A DNA stretch of 64,000 nt, from assembly GCF_022347685.1 (NCBI RefSeq), contig NZ_JAKRGF010000004.1, positions 186,001-250,000 of the forward strand. The letters run 5' to 3'. The translations under genes and the position numbers were made by a program. A model generated the notes under the pieces. It did not search any database and was not told the DNA's origin. It was given only the letters and a program-made list of their open reading frames with translations. Positions within the stretch are counted from its first letter, which is position 1, and each line of letters opens with the position of its first letter. The DNA comes from Thalassobius sp. Cn5-15 (GTDB lineage: Bacteria; Pseudomonadota; Alphaproteobacteria; Rhodobacterales; Rhodobacteraceae). Shown one piece after another: positions 19,574 through 27,740 of this stretch.

Positions 19574-19595
19574 GGCGGGACTATAGCGCCCCGCC
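19574..19595 (-). terminator. GC-rich hairpin after the alcohol dehydrogenase gene
   Basis: GGCGGG (19574-19579) pairs with CCCGCC (19590-19595), 15 nt beyond the stop of the last operon gene. A T-tract is missing on the minus strand, so it may end transcription weakly or protect the 3' end of the transcript. Confidence 0.35.
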
Positions 19596-19610
19596 ATACG
19601 GCGTTTCGGT

Positions 19611-20759
19611 TTATTTGAAACAGGCGTCCAGTAGTTCAGCAGTGTTTTCCGCTGTCATTTCCACCGGATTGCCTCCGGTCGAAGGATCTGTCAACGCGCC
19701 CTTGATGATCGCCGCCTTATCGGGATTGGTCACGCCTAGTTCCGTCAGGTTGGCAGGAATGCCAAGCGATGCGTTCAATTCCCCGACAAAGGCGTAGAAC
19801 CCGTCAAAGCCACCTTCGATACCCAGATAGGCAGCGGCCTGTTCAATCCGCTCCTCAATCGCGGCGCGGTTATATTTCAGCACCGGCTGCATGACGACCG
19901 CGTTGGTGGTGCCGTGGTGGGTGTTGTACATTGCCCCGATGGGGTGCGACAGCGCATGGATCGCGCCCAAACCTTTCTGGAAGGCCACGGCGCCCATTGC
20001 AGCCGCTGCCATCATCTGACCACGGGCCTCAATATCAGTGCCATCTTTGTAGGCGCGGGGCAGGTATTCCTTGACGATGCGCAGCCCTTCAAGCGCGATG
20101 CCTTGCGACATAGGATGGAAATGCGGGCTGCAGAAGGCCTCCAGACAATGGGCGAAGGCATCCATGCCTGTGCCAGCGGTGATCATTGGCGGCATGCCAA
20201 CGGTTAGCTCTGGATCCGCGATGACTACGGTGGGCAGCACCTTGGGGTGGAAGATGATCTTCTTCTCATGGGTTGTCGAATTGGTCAGGACGGACGCGCG
20301 CCCCACCTCGGATCCGGTCCCTGCGGTGGTGGGCACGGCGATGATCGGCGCGATGGCGTCACTGTCGGCGCGGGTCCACCAATCGCCCACATCTTCAAAA
20401 TCCCAAACAGGGCGGGTTTGGCCGGCCATAAAGGCGACCATCTTACCCAGATCAAGGCCAGAGCCGCCACCAAAGGCAATCACCCCATCATGACCTCCTG
20501 CGCGGTAGACCTTTAGGCCTGCGTCCAGATTCACCTCGGTCGGATTTGGGTCCACCTCGGAAAAAATGCCACGGCCCAGACCGGCGGCTTCCATTATCTC
20601 TAGTGCCTGCGCTGTGATCGGCAGCGGCGCAAGGCCCTTGTCGGTGACGAGCAGGGGTTTCTTCATGCCAGCCGCGGCACAGGCGTCGGGCAGTTCATTG
20701 ATGCGGCCTGCGCCAAAACGGATGGCGTTGGGGTAAGACCAGTTTGCGGTGAGTGTCAT
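19611..20759 (-). CDS. Iron-containing alcohol dehydrogenase
   Basis: 382 residues of the group III (Fe-ADH, PF00465) family. The NAD-binding GVIAFGGGSGLDLGK (about residue 95), the DFEDVGDWW region and the metal-ligand stretch AFAHCLEAFCSPHFHP followed by ALSHPIGAMYNTHHGTTNAV are all present. Family members interconvert primary alcohols and aldehydes using NAD(P) and a divalent metal. The start has GAGGAA upstream. It is the last gene of the leftward operon, 27 nt after the aldehyde dehydrogenase. The pair would turn a hydroxyl into a carboxylate, here perhaps on a gamma-glutamylated amino alcohol (inference). Confidence 0.93.
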   Translation of the reverse strand: MTLTANWSYPNAIRFGAGRINELPDACAAAGMKKPLLVTDKGLAPLPITAQALEIMEAAGLGRGIFSEVDPNPTEVNLDAGLKVYRAGGHDGVIAFGGGSGLDLGKMVAFMAGQTRPVWDFEDVGDWWTRADSDAIAPIIAVPTTAGTGSEVGRASVLTNSTTHEKKIIFHPKVLPTVVIADPELTVGMPPMITAGTGMDAFAHCLEAFCSPHFHPMSQGIALEGLRIVKEYLPRAYKDGTDIEARGQMMAAAAMGAVAFQKGLGAIHALSHPIGAMYNTHHGTTNAVVMQPVLKYNRAAIEERIEQAAAYLGIEGGFDGFYAFVGELNASLGIPANLTELGVTNPDKAAIIKGALTDPSTGGNPVEMTAENTAELLDACFK

Positions 20760-20786
20760 GGTGTTATTCCTCTCGATTTGCCGGAC

Positions 20787-22172
20787 TTAGCCGGTCACCT
20801 TTTTCAGGTGGTAGGATTTGGGGCGGGTCAGGTTGTGATAGCCGATAACCGATAGGCCACCGCCGCGTCCGGTGTCTTTGCAGCCGGTCCAGCACAGACC
20901 CGGATCAAGATAATCGGCGCGGTTCATGAACACGGTGCCGGTTTCAATCTGGTCGCCAATCGCTTGCGCGCGTTCAACGTCCTGCGTCCACAGGGATGCG
21001 GTGAGGCCAAAGTCGCTGTCGTTCATCAGCGCGATCGCCTCGGCGTCGTCCTTCACCTTCATGATGCCGACCACGGGGCCAAAGCTCTCTTCGCGCATCA
21101 CCCGCATGTCGTGGGTCACGTCAATCAGGATCTGCGGGGCCAGATAGGCGCCGCCATCTTCGGGGAACAGGGCGGGGTCGATCAGCGGCTTGGCGCCTGC
21201 CGCCACCGCCTCGGCCACCTGTGCGCGGACCTCATCAGCGAAACGGATGTTGGCCATCGGGCCAATTGTTGTTTCTGGGTCCATCGGATTGCCCAGCTTG
21301 TAGCCCTCGACGATCTTCACTGCCTTGGCAACAAATTTGTCAAACAGACTCTCCACAACATAGATCCGTTCAATTCCGCAGCAGCACTGGCCGGAATTGA
21401 ACATTGCGCCGTCAATCAGCGTATCCACGGCAGCGTCCAGATCGGCGTCTTCCATCACATAGCCGGGATCCTTACCGCCCAGCTCCAGGCCAACACCAGT
21501 AAAGGTACCCGCGGCCGCGCGTTCAATGGCGCGGCCGCCGTTGACAGAACCGGTGAAGTTCACAAAGCCAAAGCTTTTTGCCGCGATGAGATCCGACGTC
21601 ACATCATGGCTGAGGAAGACGTTTTGGAACACATCCGCAGGCACACCCGCAGCAGTGAACGCCGCAACCATGCGTTCGCCTACCAACAGGGTCTGCGTAG
21701 CGTGCTTCAGTACCACGGCGTTGCCCGCGATCAGTGCGGGCGCGACAGTATTGATCGCGGTCATGTAGGGGTAGTTCCACGGCGCCACCACCAGCACCAC
21801 GCCATGGGGCACCCGTTTGATGTAGCGTTTGAAGGTGGCGTCTTCGCCCACCTCAATATCCGCCAGACTGTCGGCAGCGATCTGGCCCATGTAGCTGGCG
21901 CGTTCGTTGAACCCGCCAAATTCGCCACCATAGCGGACCGGACGGCCCATCTGCTGGGCAATCTCTGGCACAATCTCATCATTCATCTCGCCCACTTTGG
22001 CGACACCGGCCATGACCAGATCAATCCGTTCTTGTAGGGGGCGCGCGGCCCAGTTGGCCTGCGCGGCCTTGGCGCGGGTGACCACATCCGTCGCAGCCTC
22101 AAGCGACAGAACCTCACGTTCTGCCAGAACCGATCCGTCGATCGGCGAAATGCATGTCAGTTTTTGTCCCAT
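20787..22172 (-). CDS. NAD(P)-dependent aldehyde dehydrogenase
   Basis: 461 residues. VAPWNYPYMTAINTVAPALIAGN, the FTGSVNGGRAI cofactor loop, the general base Glu in GVGLELGGKDPGYV and the catalytic Cys in MFNSGQCCCGIERIYV are standard ALDH superfamily features. Two extra Cys follow the catalytic one. Length is near the family norm of 450-500. It has a Shine-Dalgarno GGAG in front of ATG and lies between the GS-like ligase and the iron alcohol dehydrogenase. Its context resembles PuuC-type enzymes that oxidise gamma-glutamyl-aminoaldehydes, but specificity is not established from sequence. Confidence 0.94.
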   Translation of the reverse strand: MGQKLTCISPIDGSVLAEREVLSLEAATDVVTRAKAAQANWAARPLQERIDLVMAGVAKVGEMNDEIVPEIAQQMGRPVRYGGEFGGFNERASYMGQIAADSLADIEVGEDATFKRYIKRVPHGVVLVVAPWNYPYMTAINTVAPALIAGNAVVLKHATQTLLVGERMVAAFTAAGVPADVFQNVFLSHDVTSDLIAAKSFGFVNFTGSVNGGRAIERAAAGTFTGVGLELGGKDPGYVMEDADLDAAVDTLIDGAMFNSGQCCCGIERIYVVESLFDKFVAKAVKIVEGYKLGNPMDPETTIGPMANIRFADEVRAQVAEAVAAGAKPLIDPALFPEDGGAYLAPQILIDVTHDMRVMREESFGPVVGIMKVKDDAEAIALMNDSDFGLTASLWTQDVERAQAIGDQIETGTVFMNRADYLDPGLCWTGCKDTGRGGGLSVIGYHNLTRPKSYHLKKVTG

Positions 22173-22265
22173 GCCTCAGACTCCAGTCAAAGGGGCGGGG
22201 CCCCGTTTCATCGTTTGTTTATTTTTGTGCTGGTGGCCTGAGACCACCGGCGTGAATTTCAGTGA

Positions 22266-23630
22266 TCAGGCGCGTTCAAACCCACGGGCCAGCTCCCAGT
22301 CGGTCACTGCATTGTCGAACTCTTCCTGTTCGACCTCTGCTGCACGGGTGTAGTGATCGACAACCCAATCCCCCATCGCCGCCCGTAACATTGCGGAGTT
22401 GCGCAGGGTTTCGGTTGCCTCGCGCAGGGAGTGCGGCACGTCGGTCACGCCGTCCATCTCGTAGACGTCACCCTGCAGCGGATCGGCCAGTTCCAGTCTT
22501 TCCTCAACACCTGCCAGACCGGCGGCGATCAGCGCGGCCATGGCCAGATAGGGATTCAGATCAGACCCACCGATGCGGCATTCGATGCGCACGGCTTTGC
22601 TGCCCGCGCCACACAGGCGGAAGGCGGCAGTGCGGTTGTCAACGGACCAGACCGCCTTGGTCGGGGCAAAGCTGCCTTTCTGGAAGCGTTTGTAGCTGTT
22701 CACATAAGGCGCGAGAAAATAGGTCAGGTCGCTGGCGTATTTGATCTGTCCTGCCACATAGGCGCGCATCAGATCCGACATGCCATAGGGTTTATCCGCG
22801 TCGAAAAAGACGTTCTGCCCGTCCTGCCACATCGACTGATGCACATGGCTGGACGACCCAACACGGTTCGGATGCCATTTCGGGATGAAGCTGGCGGCGT
22901 GGCCCTGTTGCCATGCGATCTCTTTGGTGGCGTGTTTCGCGATCGAGTGGTGATCGGCGGTCAGCATCGCAGGCGCATATTTGATATTAAGCTCTTCCTG
23001 ACCGGCCTCTGCTTCACCCTTGGTGTTTTCCACGGGAATGCCTGCGGCGTAGAGGTGATTGCGCAGAGGGCGCATCACATGCTCTTCCTTGGTGGTCTGG
23101 AAGATGTGGTAATCTTCGTTATAGTCAGAGATTGGCGTCAGATCGCGGTAGCCGCTGGCGGAAATCTCTTTCAGTGATTTTTCAAACAGGAAAAACTCCA
23201 GTTCCGTCGCGGTGACAGGATCCAACCCCATCGCCTGCGCGCGTTCGACCTGTTTTTTCAGGATCGCACGGGGGGAATGTTCGACGTCCTTGTGATGGTG
23301 GTGGTCCAGCACATCACATAGCACCAGCGCGGTGCCCTCCAGCCACGGCAGCGGGCGGATGGTGCCAAGGTCTGGCTTCATTACATAATCGCCATAGCCC
23401 TCACGCCAGCTGGTTGCAGCAAAGCCGTCCGGCGTGCCCATTTCCAAATCGGTGGCCAGCAGATAATTGCAGCAATGGGTTTCCTCCCAAGCGCTGTCCA
23501 CAAAATGGTGGCCCACAAATCGCTTGCCCATCAGGCGGCCCTGCATATCCACCATGCAGGCCAGAACGGTGTCGATCGTGCCGTCCGCAACGGCTGCTTT
23601 CAGCTGTTCAAAAGTCATCATGCCAGCCAT
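22266..23630 (-). CDS. Glutamine synthetase family protein (probable gamma-glutamyl amide ligase, GlnT/PuuA-like)
   Basis: 454 residues with the GS catalytic fold: the ATELEFFLF metal site, KGEAEAGQEELNIKYAP, the ATP-site IPKWHPNRVGSSSHVHQS, and the C-terminal AFRLCGAGSKAVRIECRIGGSDLNPYLAMAA. It is shorter than housekeeping GlnA, lacks the typical adenylylation loop, and resembles gamma-glutamyl-polyamine or gamma-glutamyl-amine synthetases. Such enzymes couple glutamate to an amine with ATP. AAGGAG precedes the ATG by 7 nt. Its place between a TRAP transporter and two dehydrogenases points to a catabolic role rather than ammonia assimilation. The amine substrate is unknown. Confidence 0.9.
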   Translation of the reverse strand: MAGMMTFEQLKAAVADGTIDTVLACMVDMQGRLMGKRFVGHHFVDSAWEETHCCNYLLATDLEMGTPDGFAATSWREGYGDYVMKPDLGTIRPLPWLEGTALVLCDVLDHHHHKDVEHSPRAILKKQVERAQAMGLDPVTATELEFFLFEKSLKEISASGYRDLTPISDYNEDYHIFQTTKEEHVMRPLRNHLYAAGIPVENTKGEAEAGQEELNIKYAPAMLTADHHSIAKHATKEIAWQQGHAASFIPKWHPNRVGSSSHVHQSMWQDGQNVFFDADKPYGMSDLMRAYVAGQIKYASDLTYFLAPYVNSYKRFQKGSFAPTKAVWSVDNRTAAFRLCGAGSKAVRIECRIGGSDLNPYLAMAALIAAGLAGVEERLELADPLQGDVYEMDGVTDVPHSLREATETLRNSAMLRAAMGDWVVDHYTRAAEVEQEEFDNAVTDWELARGFERA

Positions 23631-23663
23631 TTGCGGGCTCCTTTGCCTTACTTTACGTCCTAG

Positions 23664-23685
23664 GGCCCCGGTCGGTGCCGGGGCC
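23664..23685 (-). terminator. Strong hairpin between dctP-like and GS-like genes
   Basis: GGCCCCGG and CCGGGGCC form a perfect 8-bp stem with a 6-nt loop, just after the binding-protein gene in the direction of transcription. No T-tract follows. Such stems often stabilise the abundant binding-protein message or cause partial termination before downstream genes. Confidence 0.45.
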
Positions 23686-23730
23686 TCAGAGTGTTGTGTT
23701 TCGCGTGTTCAAGACGCGGGGCAGGGTGCC

Positions 23731-24759
23731 TTAACCGTAGCGGTAGGGGCGGCCCGCTTTTTGCATATCGGCGTTGTATTTCTTGATGATTTCGACAACC
23801 TTCGCCTTGGTCGGGCTTTCGGCCGCAACTTCATCCCAGAATTTATAAGCGGCCTCTTCCACGGTGGCCCATTCGGCATCGGGGATCGAGGTCAGTTCCA
23901 TTTTGGGGCCGTTGACGCGTAGGTCAGCTTCGCCGCCCCAATACCACCACTGGCGATAATAGTGAGACTGGTCACAGCAGACGCGGAACAAGGTTTGCAG
24001 ATCTTCGGGAATGCCGTCCCAGCTGCCCTGGTTGGCAAAGAACGACCCGGCCCAAGCGCCAGAGATGTTGTTGGTCAGGAAGTAGTTGGTCACATCGGCC
24101 CAGCCAACGGTGTAGTCTTCGGTGATGCCGGACCATGCGATGCCGTCCAACTCGCCGGTTTGCATCGCGACCTCGATATCTTCCCAAGGCAGGGTCACAG
24201 GCACCACGCCAAACTGGCTGAGGAAGCGACCGGCGGTTGGGAAGGTGAAGACGCGCTTACCTTTGAGGTCCGCCAGCGAACGGATCGGATCTTTGGTGGC
24301 GAAGTGGCAGGGATCCCACGCACCGGCAGAGATGTGTTTTACGCCAACTTTGGAATATTCCTCATCCCAGATCTCATTCAAGCCGTACTGGTTGAACAGC
24401 ACTGGCACATCGAGGCTGTAGCGCGAGGCAAAGGGGAAGTAGCCGCCGAACACAGTGACCTCGGTAGGGGACGCCATCGAGTCGTCATCGGATTGCACCG
24501 CATCAATAGTGCCACGCTGCATTGCCTGGAACAGCTCACCCGTGGGGACCAGCTGATCGGCATAGAACAATTCGATCTGCATGCGGTCGCCAGCGATTTT
24601 GTTGAACATGTCGATAGCGGGTTTTACCACATGTTCTGCCAGCGCAGGGCCGGCATAGGTTTGCATACGCCACTTGATGGTGCTGGACGCCAGCGCCGGG
24701 GTGGCAAGGGCGGCCGGTGCAGCTGCGGCACCGGCAAGAAACTTACGTCTTGTGGTCAT
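23731..24759 (-). CDS. TRAP transporter substrate-binding protein (DctP family)
   Basis: 342 residues from the ATG at 24759, chosen because GGAGAG lies 7 nt upstream and the protein then begins with a twin-arginine-type signal (MTTRRKFLAGAAAAPAALA). The upstream in-frame extension to 24858 is unlikely. The mature part has the DctP pattern: LVPTGELFQAMQRGTIDAV, then LADLKGKRVFTFPTAGRFLSQFG and LPWEDIEVAMQTGELDGIAW, the motif with the Arg that contacts the ligand carboxylate. It resembles the TakP/mannitol-chloroaromatic branch. It delivers the ligand to the DctQM permease encoded just upstream. The ligand is probably carboxylated, but this is a family-level expectation. Confidence 0.93.
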   Translation of the reverse strand: MTTRRKFLAGAAAAPAALATPALASSTIKWRMQTYAGPALAEHVVKPAIDMFNKIAGDRMQIELFYADQLVPTGELFQAMQRGTIDAVQSDDDSMASPTEVTVFGGYFPFASRYSLDVPVLFNQYGLNEIWDEEYSKVGVKHISAGAWDPCHFATKDPIRSLADLKGKRVFTFPTAGRFLSQFGVVPVTLPWEDIEVAMQTGELDGIAWSGITEDYTVGWADVTNYFLTNNISGAWAGSFFANQGSWDGIPEDLQTLFRVCCDQSHYYRQWWYWGGEADLRVNGPKMELTSIPDAEWATVEEAAYKFWDEVAAESPTKAKVVEIIKKYNADMQKAGRPYRYG

Positions 24760-24847
24760 GTCATACTCTCCAATTTTCTGTTGGCCTTTGTCAGGCGTTG
24801 ATGGGGTTATCCCCTTGTTATTGGACGCTCCCTTGGCAGGAGTTCTG

Positions 24848-26170
24848 TCATTTTCCATAAACGTATTCAGGCAGCCAAAGTGCGATCTGCGGGAAGGTCA
24901 TGATCAGGATCAGCGCCGAAACCATGATCATCACAAACGGCAGGATGGATCCGTAGATGTCCTGCAGCGTGATTTCTGGCGGTGCCATTGCCCGCATCAG
25001 GAACAGGTTGTAGCCGAACGGCGGGGTCATATAGGCGATCTGCGTGGTGATCGTATAAAGGACACCATACCAGATCAGATCGAACCCCAGTGTATGCACC
25101 AGCGGCACATAAAGCGGCGCGACGATTACAAGCATCGCAGTGTCATCCAGAAAGGTGCCCATCAGGATAAAACTCAGCTGCATCAGGATAAGGATCATCC
25201 ACGGATCAAGGCCCAGTTGTTCGGTGAATAAACCCTTGATCGCGTTCACCGCACCCAAGCCATCAAACACCGCGCCAAATCCCAAGGCGGCCAGAATGAT
25301 CCACATGAACATACAGGAAATGCCCAGCGTCTGACGGATCGAGTTTTCAAACACCTCGCGGGTCATCCGTCCCTTCAGCACGGCGGCCATAAAGGCGGTC
25401 ATGGCGCCGATGGCAGAACTTTCCACCAGCGAGGTCCAGCCATTGACAAAAGGCACCATCATTGCGGCAAAGATGATCAGCGGCAGTAGACCCGCGCCCA
25501 GTAGGCGGATTTTTTCCCCACGGGATACATTTCGCTCTTCTTCGCTCAGCGTCGGGCCAAGGGCGGGGTTCATTTTACAGCGGATATAGATGTAGAGGAT
25601 GAACAGCGTCGCCATCATCAGCCCCGGCACCACACCGGCCAGCCACAACTGCCCCACCGGCTGGCGCGCAATCATCGCGTATAGTACCAGAACCACCGAA
25701 GGCGGCACTAGGATCCCGAGGGAGGAACCTGCCTGAATGACCCCCGTTACCATGCGCTTGTCATAGCCGCGGCGCAGTAGCTCCGGTAGCGCGATGGTAG
25801 CACCAATGGCCATACCTGCAACGCTTAGGCCGTTCATCGCCGATACCAGCACCATCAAGCCGATGGTGCCAATGGCCAATCCACCGGACACTGGCCCCAT
25901 CCAGACGTGAAACATCTTGTACAGATCGTCCGCGATTTTGGACTCTGACAGCACGTAGCCCATAAAGATGAACATCGGCAGGGTCAGCAGCGGATACCAT
26001 TTCATCAGCTTCATCGCGGATGAAAACGGAATGGCCGATCCGCCATCCCCCCATAGGAACAGGGCGGCAACAGCCGCCACGCCGCCAATCGCGCCAAAGA
26101 CCCGCTGGCCGGTGAACAGCATCACCATCATGGTGGCGAACATGAAGATTGCGATCATTTCATAGGACAT
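24848..26170 (-). CDS. TRAP transporter large permease subunit (DctM family)
   Basis: 440 residues from ATG at 26170 (AGGAGAT upstream); the longer frame to 26296 would add a non-hydrophobic extension overlapping dctQ. About 12 membrane helices are predicted. Family features include VSAMNGLSVAGMAIGATIALPELLRRGYDKR, the GSSLGILVPPSVVLVLYAMIA region and TPPFGYNLFLMRAMAP near the C-terminus. DctM forms the sodium-driven elevator part of the transporter. The gene starts 5 nt after the dctQ stop. Confidence 0.93.
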   Translation of the reverse strand: MSYEMIAIFMFATMMVMLFTGQRVFGAIGGVAAVAALFLWGDGGSAIPFSSAMKLMKWYPLLTLPMFIFMGYVLSESKIADDLYKMFHVWMGPVSGGLAIGTIGLMVLVSAMNGLSVAGMAIGATIALPELLRRGYDKRMVTGVIQAGSSLGILVPPSVVLVLYAMIARQPVGQLWLAGVVPGLMMATLFILYIYIRCKMNPALGPTLSEEERNVSRGEKIRLLGAGLLPLIIFAAMMVPFVNGWTSLVESSAIGAMTAFMAAVLKGRMTREVFENSIRQTLGISCMFMWIILAALGFGAVFDGLGAVNAIKGLFTEQLGLDPWMILILMQLSFILMGTFLDDTAMLVIVAPLYVPLVHTLGFDLIWYGVLYTITTQIAYMTPPFGYNLFLMRAMAPPEITLQDIYGSILPFVMIMVSALILIMTFPQIALWLPEYVYGK

Positions 26171-26175
26171 TTTGA

Positions 26176-26772
26176 TCAGATCTCCTGTCCGCGCATGCGG
26201 GCGATATCTTTGAAGAATTCGGATAGTGCCTGTAGCAGCATCAAAAGGATGCCGAGTGTCATGATCATCTTGATCGGCCACAGGATCGGGCGCCACGCGG
26301 TCGGGCTGCGTTCCAGATAGCCCAGCAGTTCAGCCGCTGCCGTTGGGCCAGCGGTGAAGAAGGTGGTGACCAATTCCCACAGGAACGCAAAGGGTGTGCC
26401 GCGGAAATGACCCAGCGAATAGGCAAAGGAATCCACTGCTCCGTAAAAGAGGACGCCAAGGTAGAAGGCCAGGACCACCACCGTTGCGGCGTCAAACTGT
26501 GCTTTCTTGCGGTCCGACCAGTTGTGATAAAACAGGTCCATCCGCACGTTTGATCCCATCTGGATCGAATAGGGGCCACCAAGGATGTAGTAGGTGACCA
26601 TTGCAAACTGCGCCATTTCCAGCGTCCAGAGCGATGGCAGGAAAAACGTCTTCGATATCGATGACCACATCAGGATGCCAACCATGACAAAGATGCCATA
26701 CATCACGATCCGGCCCAGCCGGTAGTTGATGGCATCCACCCAGCGGACATATGCGCGGATCAGGCGGGGCAT
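26176..26772 (-). CDS. TRAP transporter small permease subunit (DctQ family)
   Basis: 198 residues with four hydrophobic helices and the usual pattern of the family, including a WTLEMAQFAMVTYYILGGPYSI motif after helix 2 and NVRMDLFYHNWSDRKKAQFD. It pairs with the DctM subunit encoded 5 nt downstream. Its start overlaps the end of the amidohydrolase-like gene by 13 nt, so the two are likely co-translated. Confidence 0.9.
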   Translation of the reverse strand: MPRLIRAYVRWVDAINYRLGRIVMYGIFVMVGILMWSSISKTFFLPSLWTLEMAQFAMVTYYILGGPYSIQMGSNVRMDLFYHNWSDRKKAQFDAATVVVLAFYLGVLFYGAVDSFAYSLGHFRGTPFAFLWELVTTFFTAGPTAAAELLGYLERSPTAWRPILWPIKMIMTLGILLMLLQALSEFFKDIARMRGQEI

Positions 26773-27545
26773 TGGGCGCCTCCTTCCTGTGGGATGTCAC
26801 AGGCGACCATCGCCGTGCGCAGCCAGATATCCATCATCGTGGCCATTGCGGCCTGTTGGTCGGCGGTGGCGATCAGGTCATTGCGCACCTCGATCATCAC
26901 ATTGTGGATGCCGCGGGGCAGGGCGTGTTTTTTCAGCGTATGGGTGACGCCATGTTCCGGCCCGTAAGGATCGTTGCGGCGCACCACATGCGCAGTGTGA
27001 TCAGCGGCGCAGGCCAGCAAAGCATCGGCAAAACGGCTGTCGTCGTCATGCAGAACGCCAATTTCGACCTCGCGCGGCTGACTGTTATAAGTGGCGGTGA
27101 AGCTATGCATGGTGATCATCAGCTGCGGGACCTGCGCGTCCAACAGCTTGACCATTGCAGCGTTGAACGGATCATGGAACCGGCGCACCCGCTCGGCACG
27201 GGCGGCATCGCTCAGGTTCTGATTGCCGGGAATCTCGAAGACTTCACTGTGGGGGGGCATAGCATCCACCGCTTCTGGCGGGCGGTTGCAATCAAACAGC
27301 AGGCGGGAGGCTGCACCCGCGATCAGCGGCGCGTGCAGGCTGGTGGCAATGGCGCGTGCCACAGGCAGCGCACCGGGATCCCAGGCAACATGGCTTTCCC
27401 GCGCCGCTCTATCCAGACCCAGCCCGCCAAATTCGGACGGCATGGCATTACTGGCATGTTCACACACCACCACGACCGGCGCTGCGTCTTGCGGCAGCGA
27501 GGCATGCACCGCCTCATTGTCAAAGATCGGATATCGATCTGCCAT
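26760..27545 (-). CDS. N-formylglutamate amidohydrolase family protein
   Basis: 261 residues from ATG at 27545 (MADRYPIFD); an in-frame extension to 27617 is less likely. VVVVCEHASNAMPSEFGGLGLD, HVAWDPGALPVARAIA, LIAGAASRLLFDCNRP and LMITMHSFTATYN match the zinc-dependent FGase family (PF05013). Known members hydrolyse N-formylglutamate in histidine breakdown or related N-acyl amides. No hut genes are near. In this operon, with a gamma-glutamyl ligase and two dehydrogenases, it is a good candidate to release glutamate from a gamma-glutamyl intermediate (inference). It is the first gene after the divergent promoter region. Confidence 0.88.
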   Translation of the reverse strand: MADRYPIFDNEAVHASLPQDAAPVVVVCEHASNAMPSEFGGLGLDRAARESHVAWDPGALPVARAIATSLHAPLIAGAASRLLFDCNRPPEAVDAMPPHSEVFEIPGNQNLSDAARAERVRRFHDPFNAAMVKLLDAQVPQLMITMHSFTATYNSQPREVEIGVLHDDDSRFADALLACAADHTAHVVRRNDPYGPEHGVTHTLKKHALPRGIHNVMIEVRNDLIATADQQAAMATMMDIWLRTAMVACDIPQEGGAQCPA

Positions 27546-27740
27546 GTCCCTAATCGTCCCCCACAGGTCGTTCGAGACACAGAGACTTTCGGTCCACTGT
27601 GCCAACTTTGTAAACAATTCTTCACATCGGTCTGGCCTGTCAACAATAATACTGAAAAAATATCTTCAGATCGAGCGCTATTGTTTATATCGTAATCAAA
27701 ACGGGTGTAGATCCAGATGCTTGTCCTGAGGGGGGCGCAA
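27546..27740. promoter_or_regulatory. Divergent control region between catabolic operon and RpiR regulator
   Basis: 195 nt, AT-rich from 27600 on. It contains two dyads: TAAACAAT (27611-27618) with ATTGTTTA (27680-27687), 61 nt apart, and CTGAA (27652-27656) with TTCAG (27665-27669), separated by 8 nt. RpiR-type regulators bind dyads in such gaps, so these are operator candidates for both directions. -35/-10 boxes were not assigned. Confidence 0.5.

Larger units (their letters stand above)
18640..19610. other. About 1 kb without a convincing gene
   Basis: The longest non-coding stretch of the window, between the leftward transferase gene and the end of the leftward alcohol dehydrogenase gene. 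It is clearly AT-richer than its flanks. The only open frames are short, start within poor contexts and show no recognisable motif. It should hold the promoter of the transferase and possibly long-range control sites. A TTGACA at about 19236 has no matching -10 box at proper spacing on the plus strand. A hairpin at 19173-19197 and a GC-rich hairpin at 19574-19595 are listed separately. Confidence 0.5.

Noticed and set aside
20964-22037. Rightward open frame of 357 codons
   Set aside because: Fully antisense to the aldehyde dehydrogenase gene, whose catalytic motifs are intact; sequence is His/Arg/Gly-rich as usual for shadow frames.
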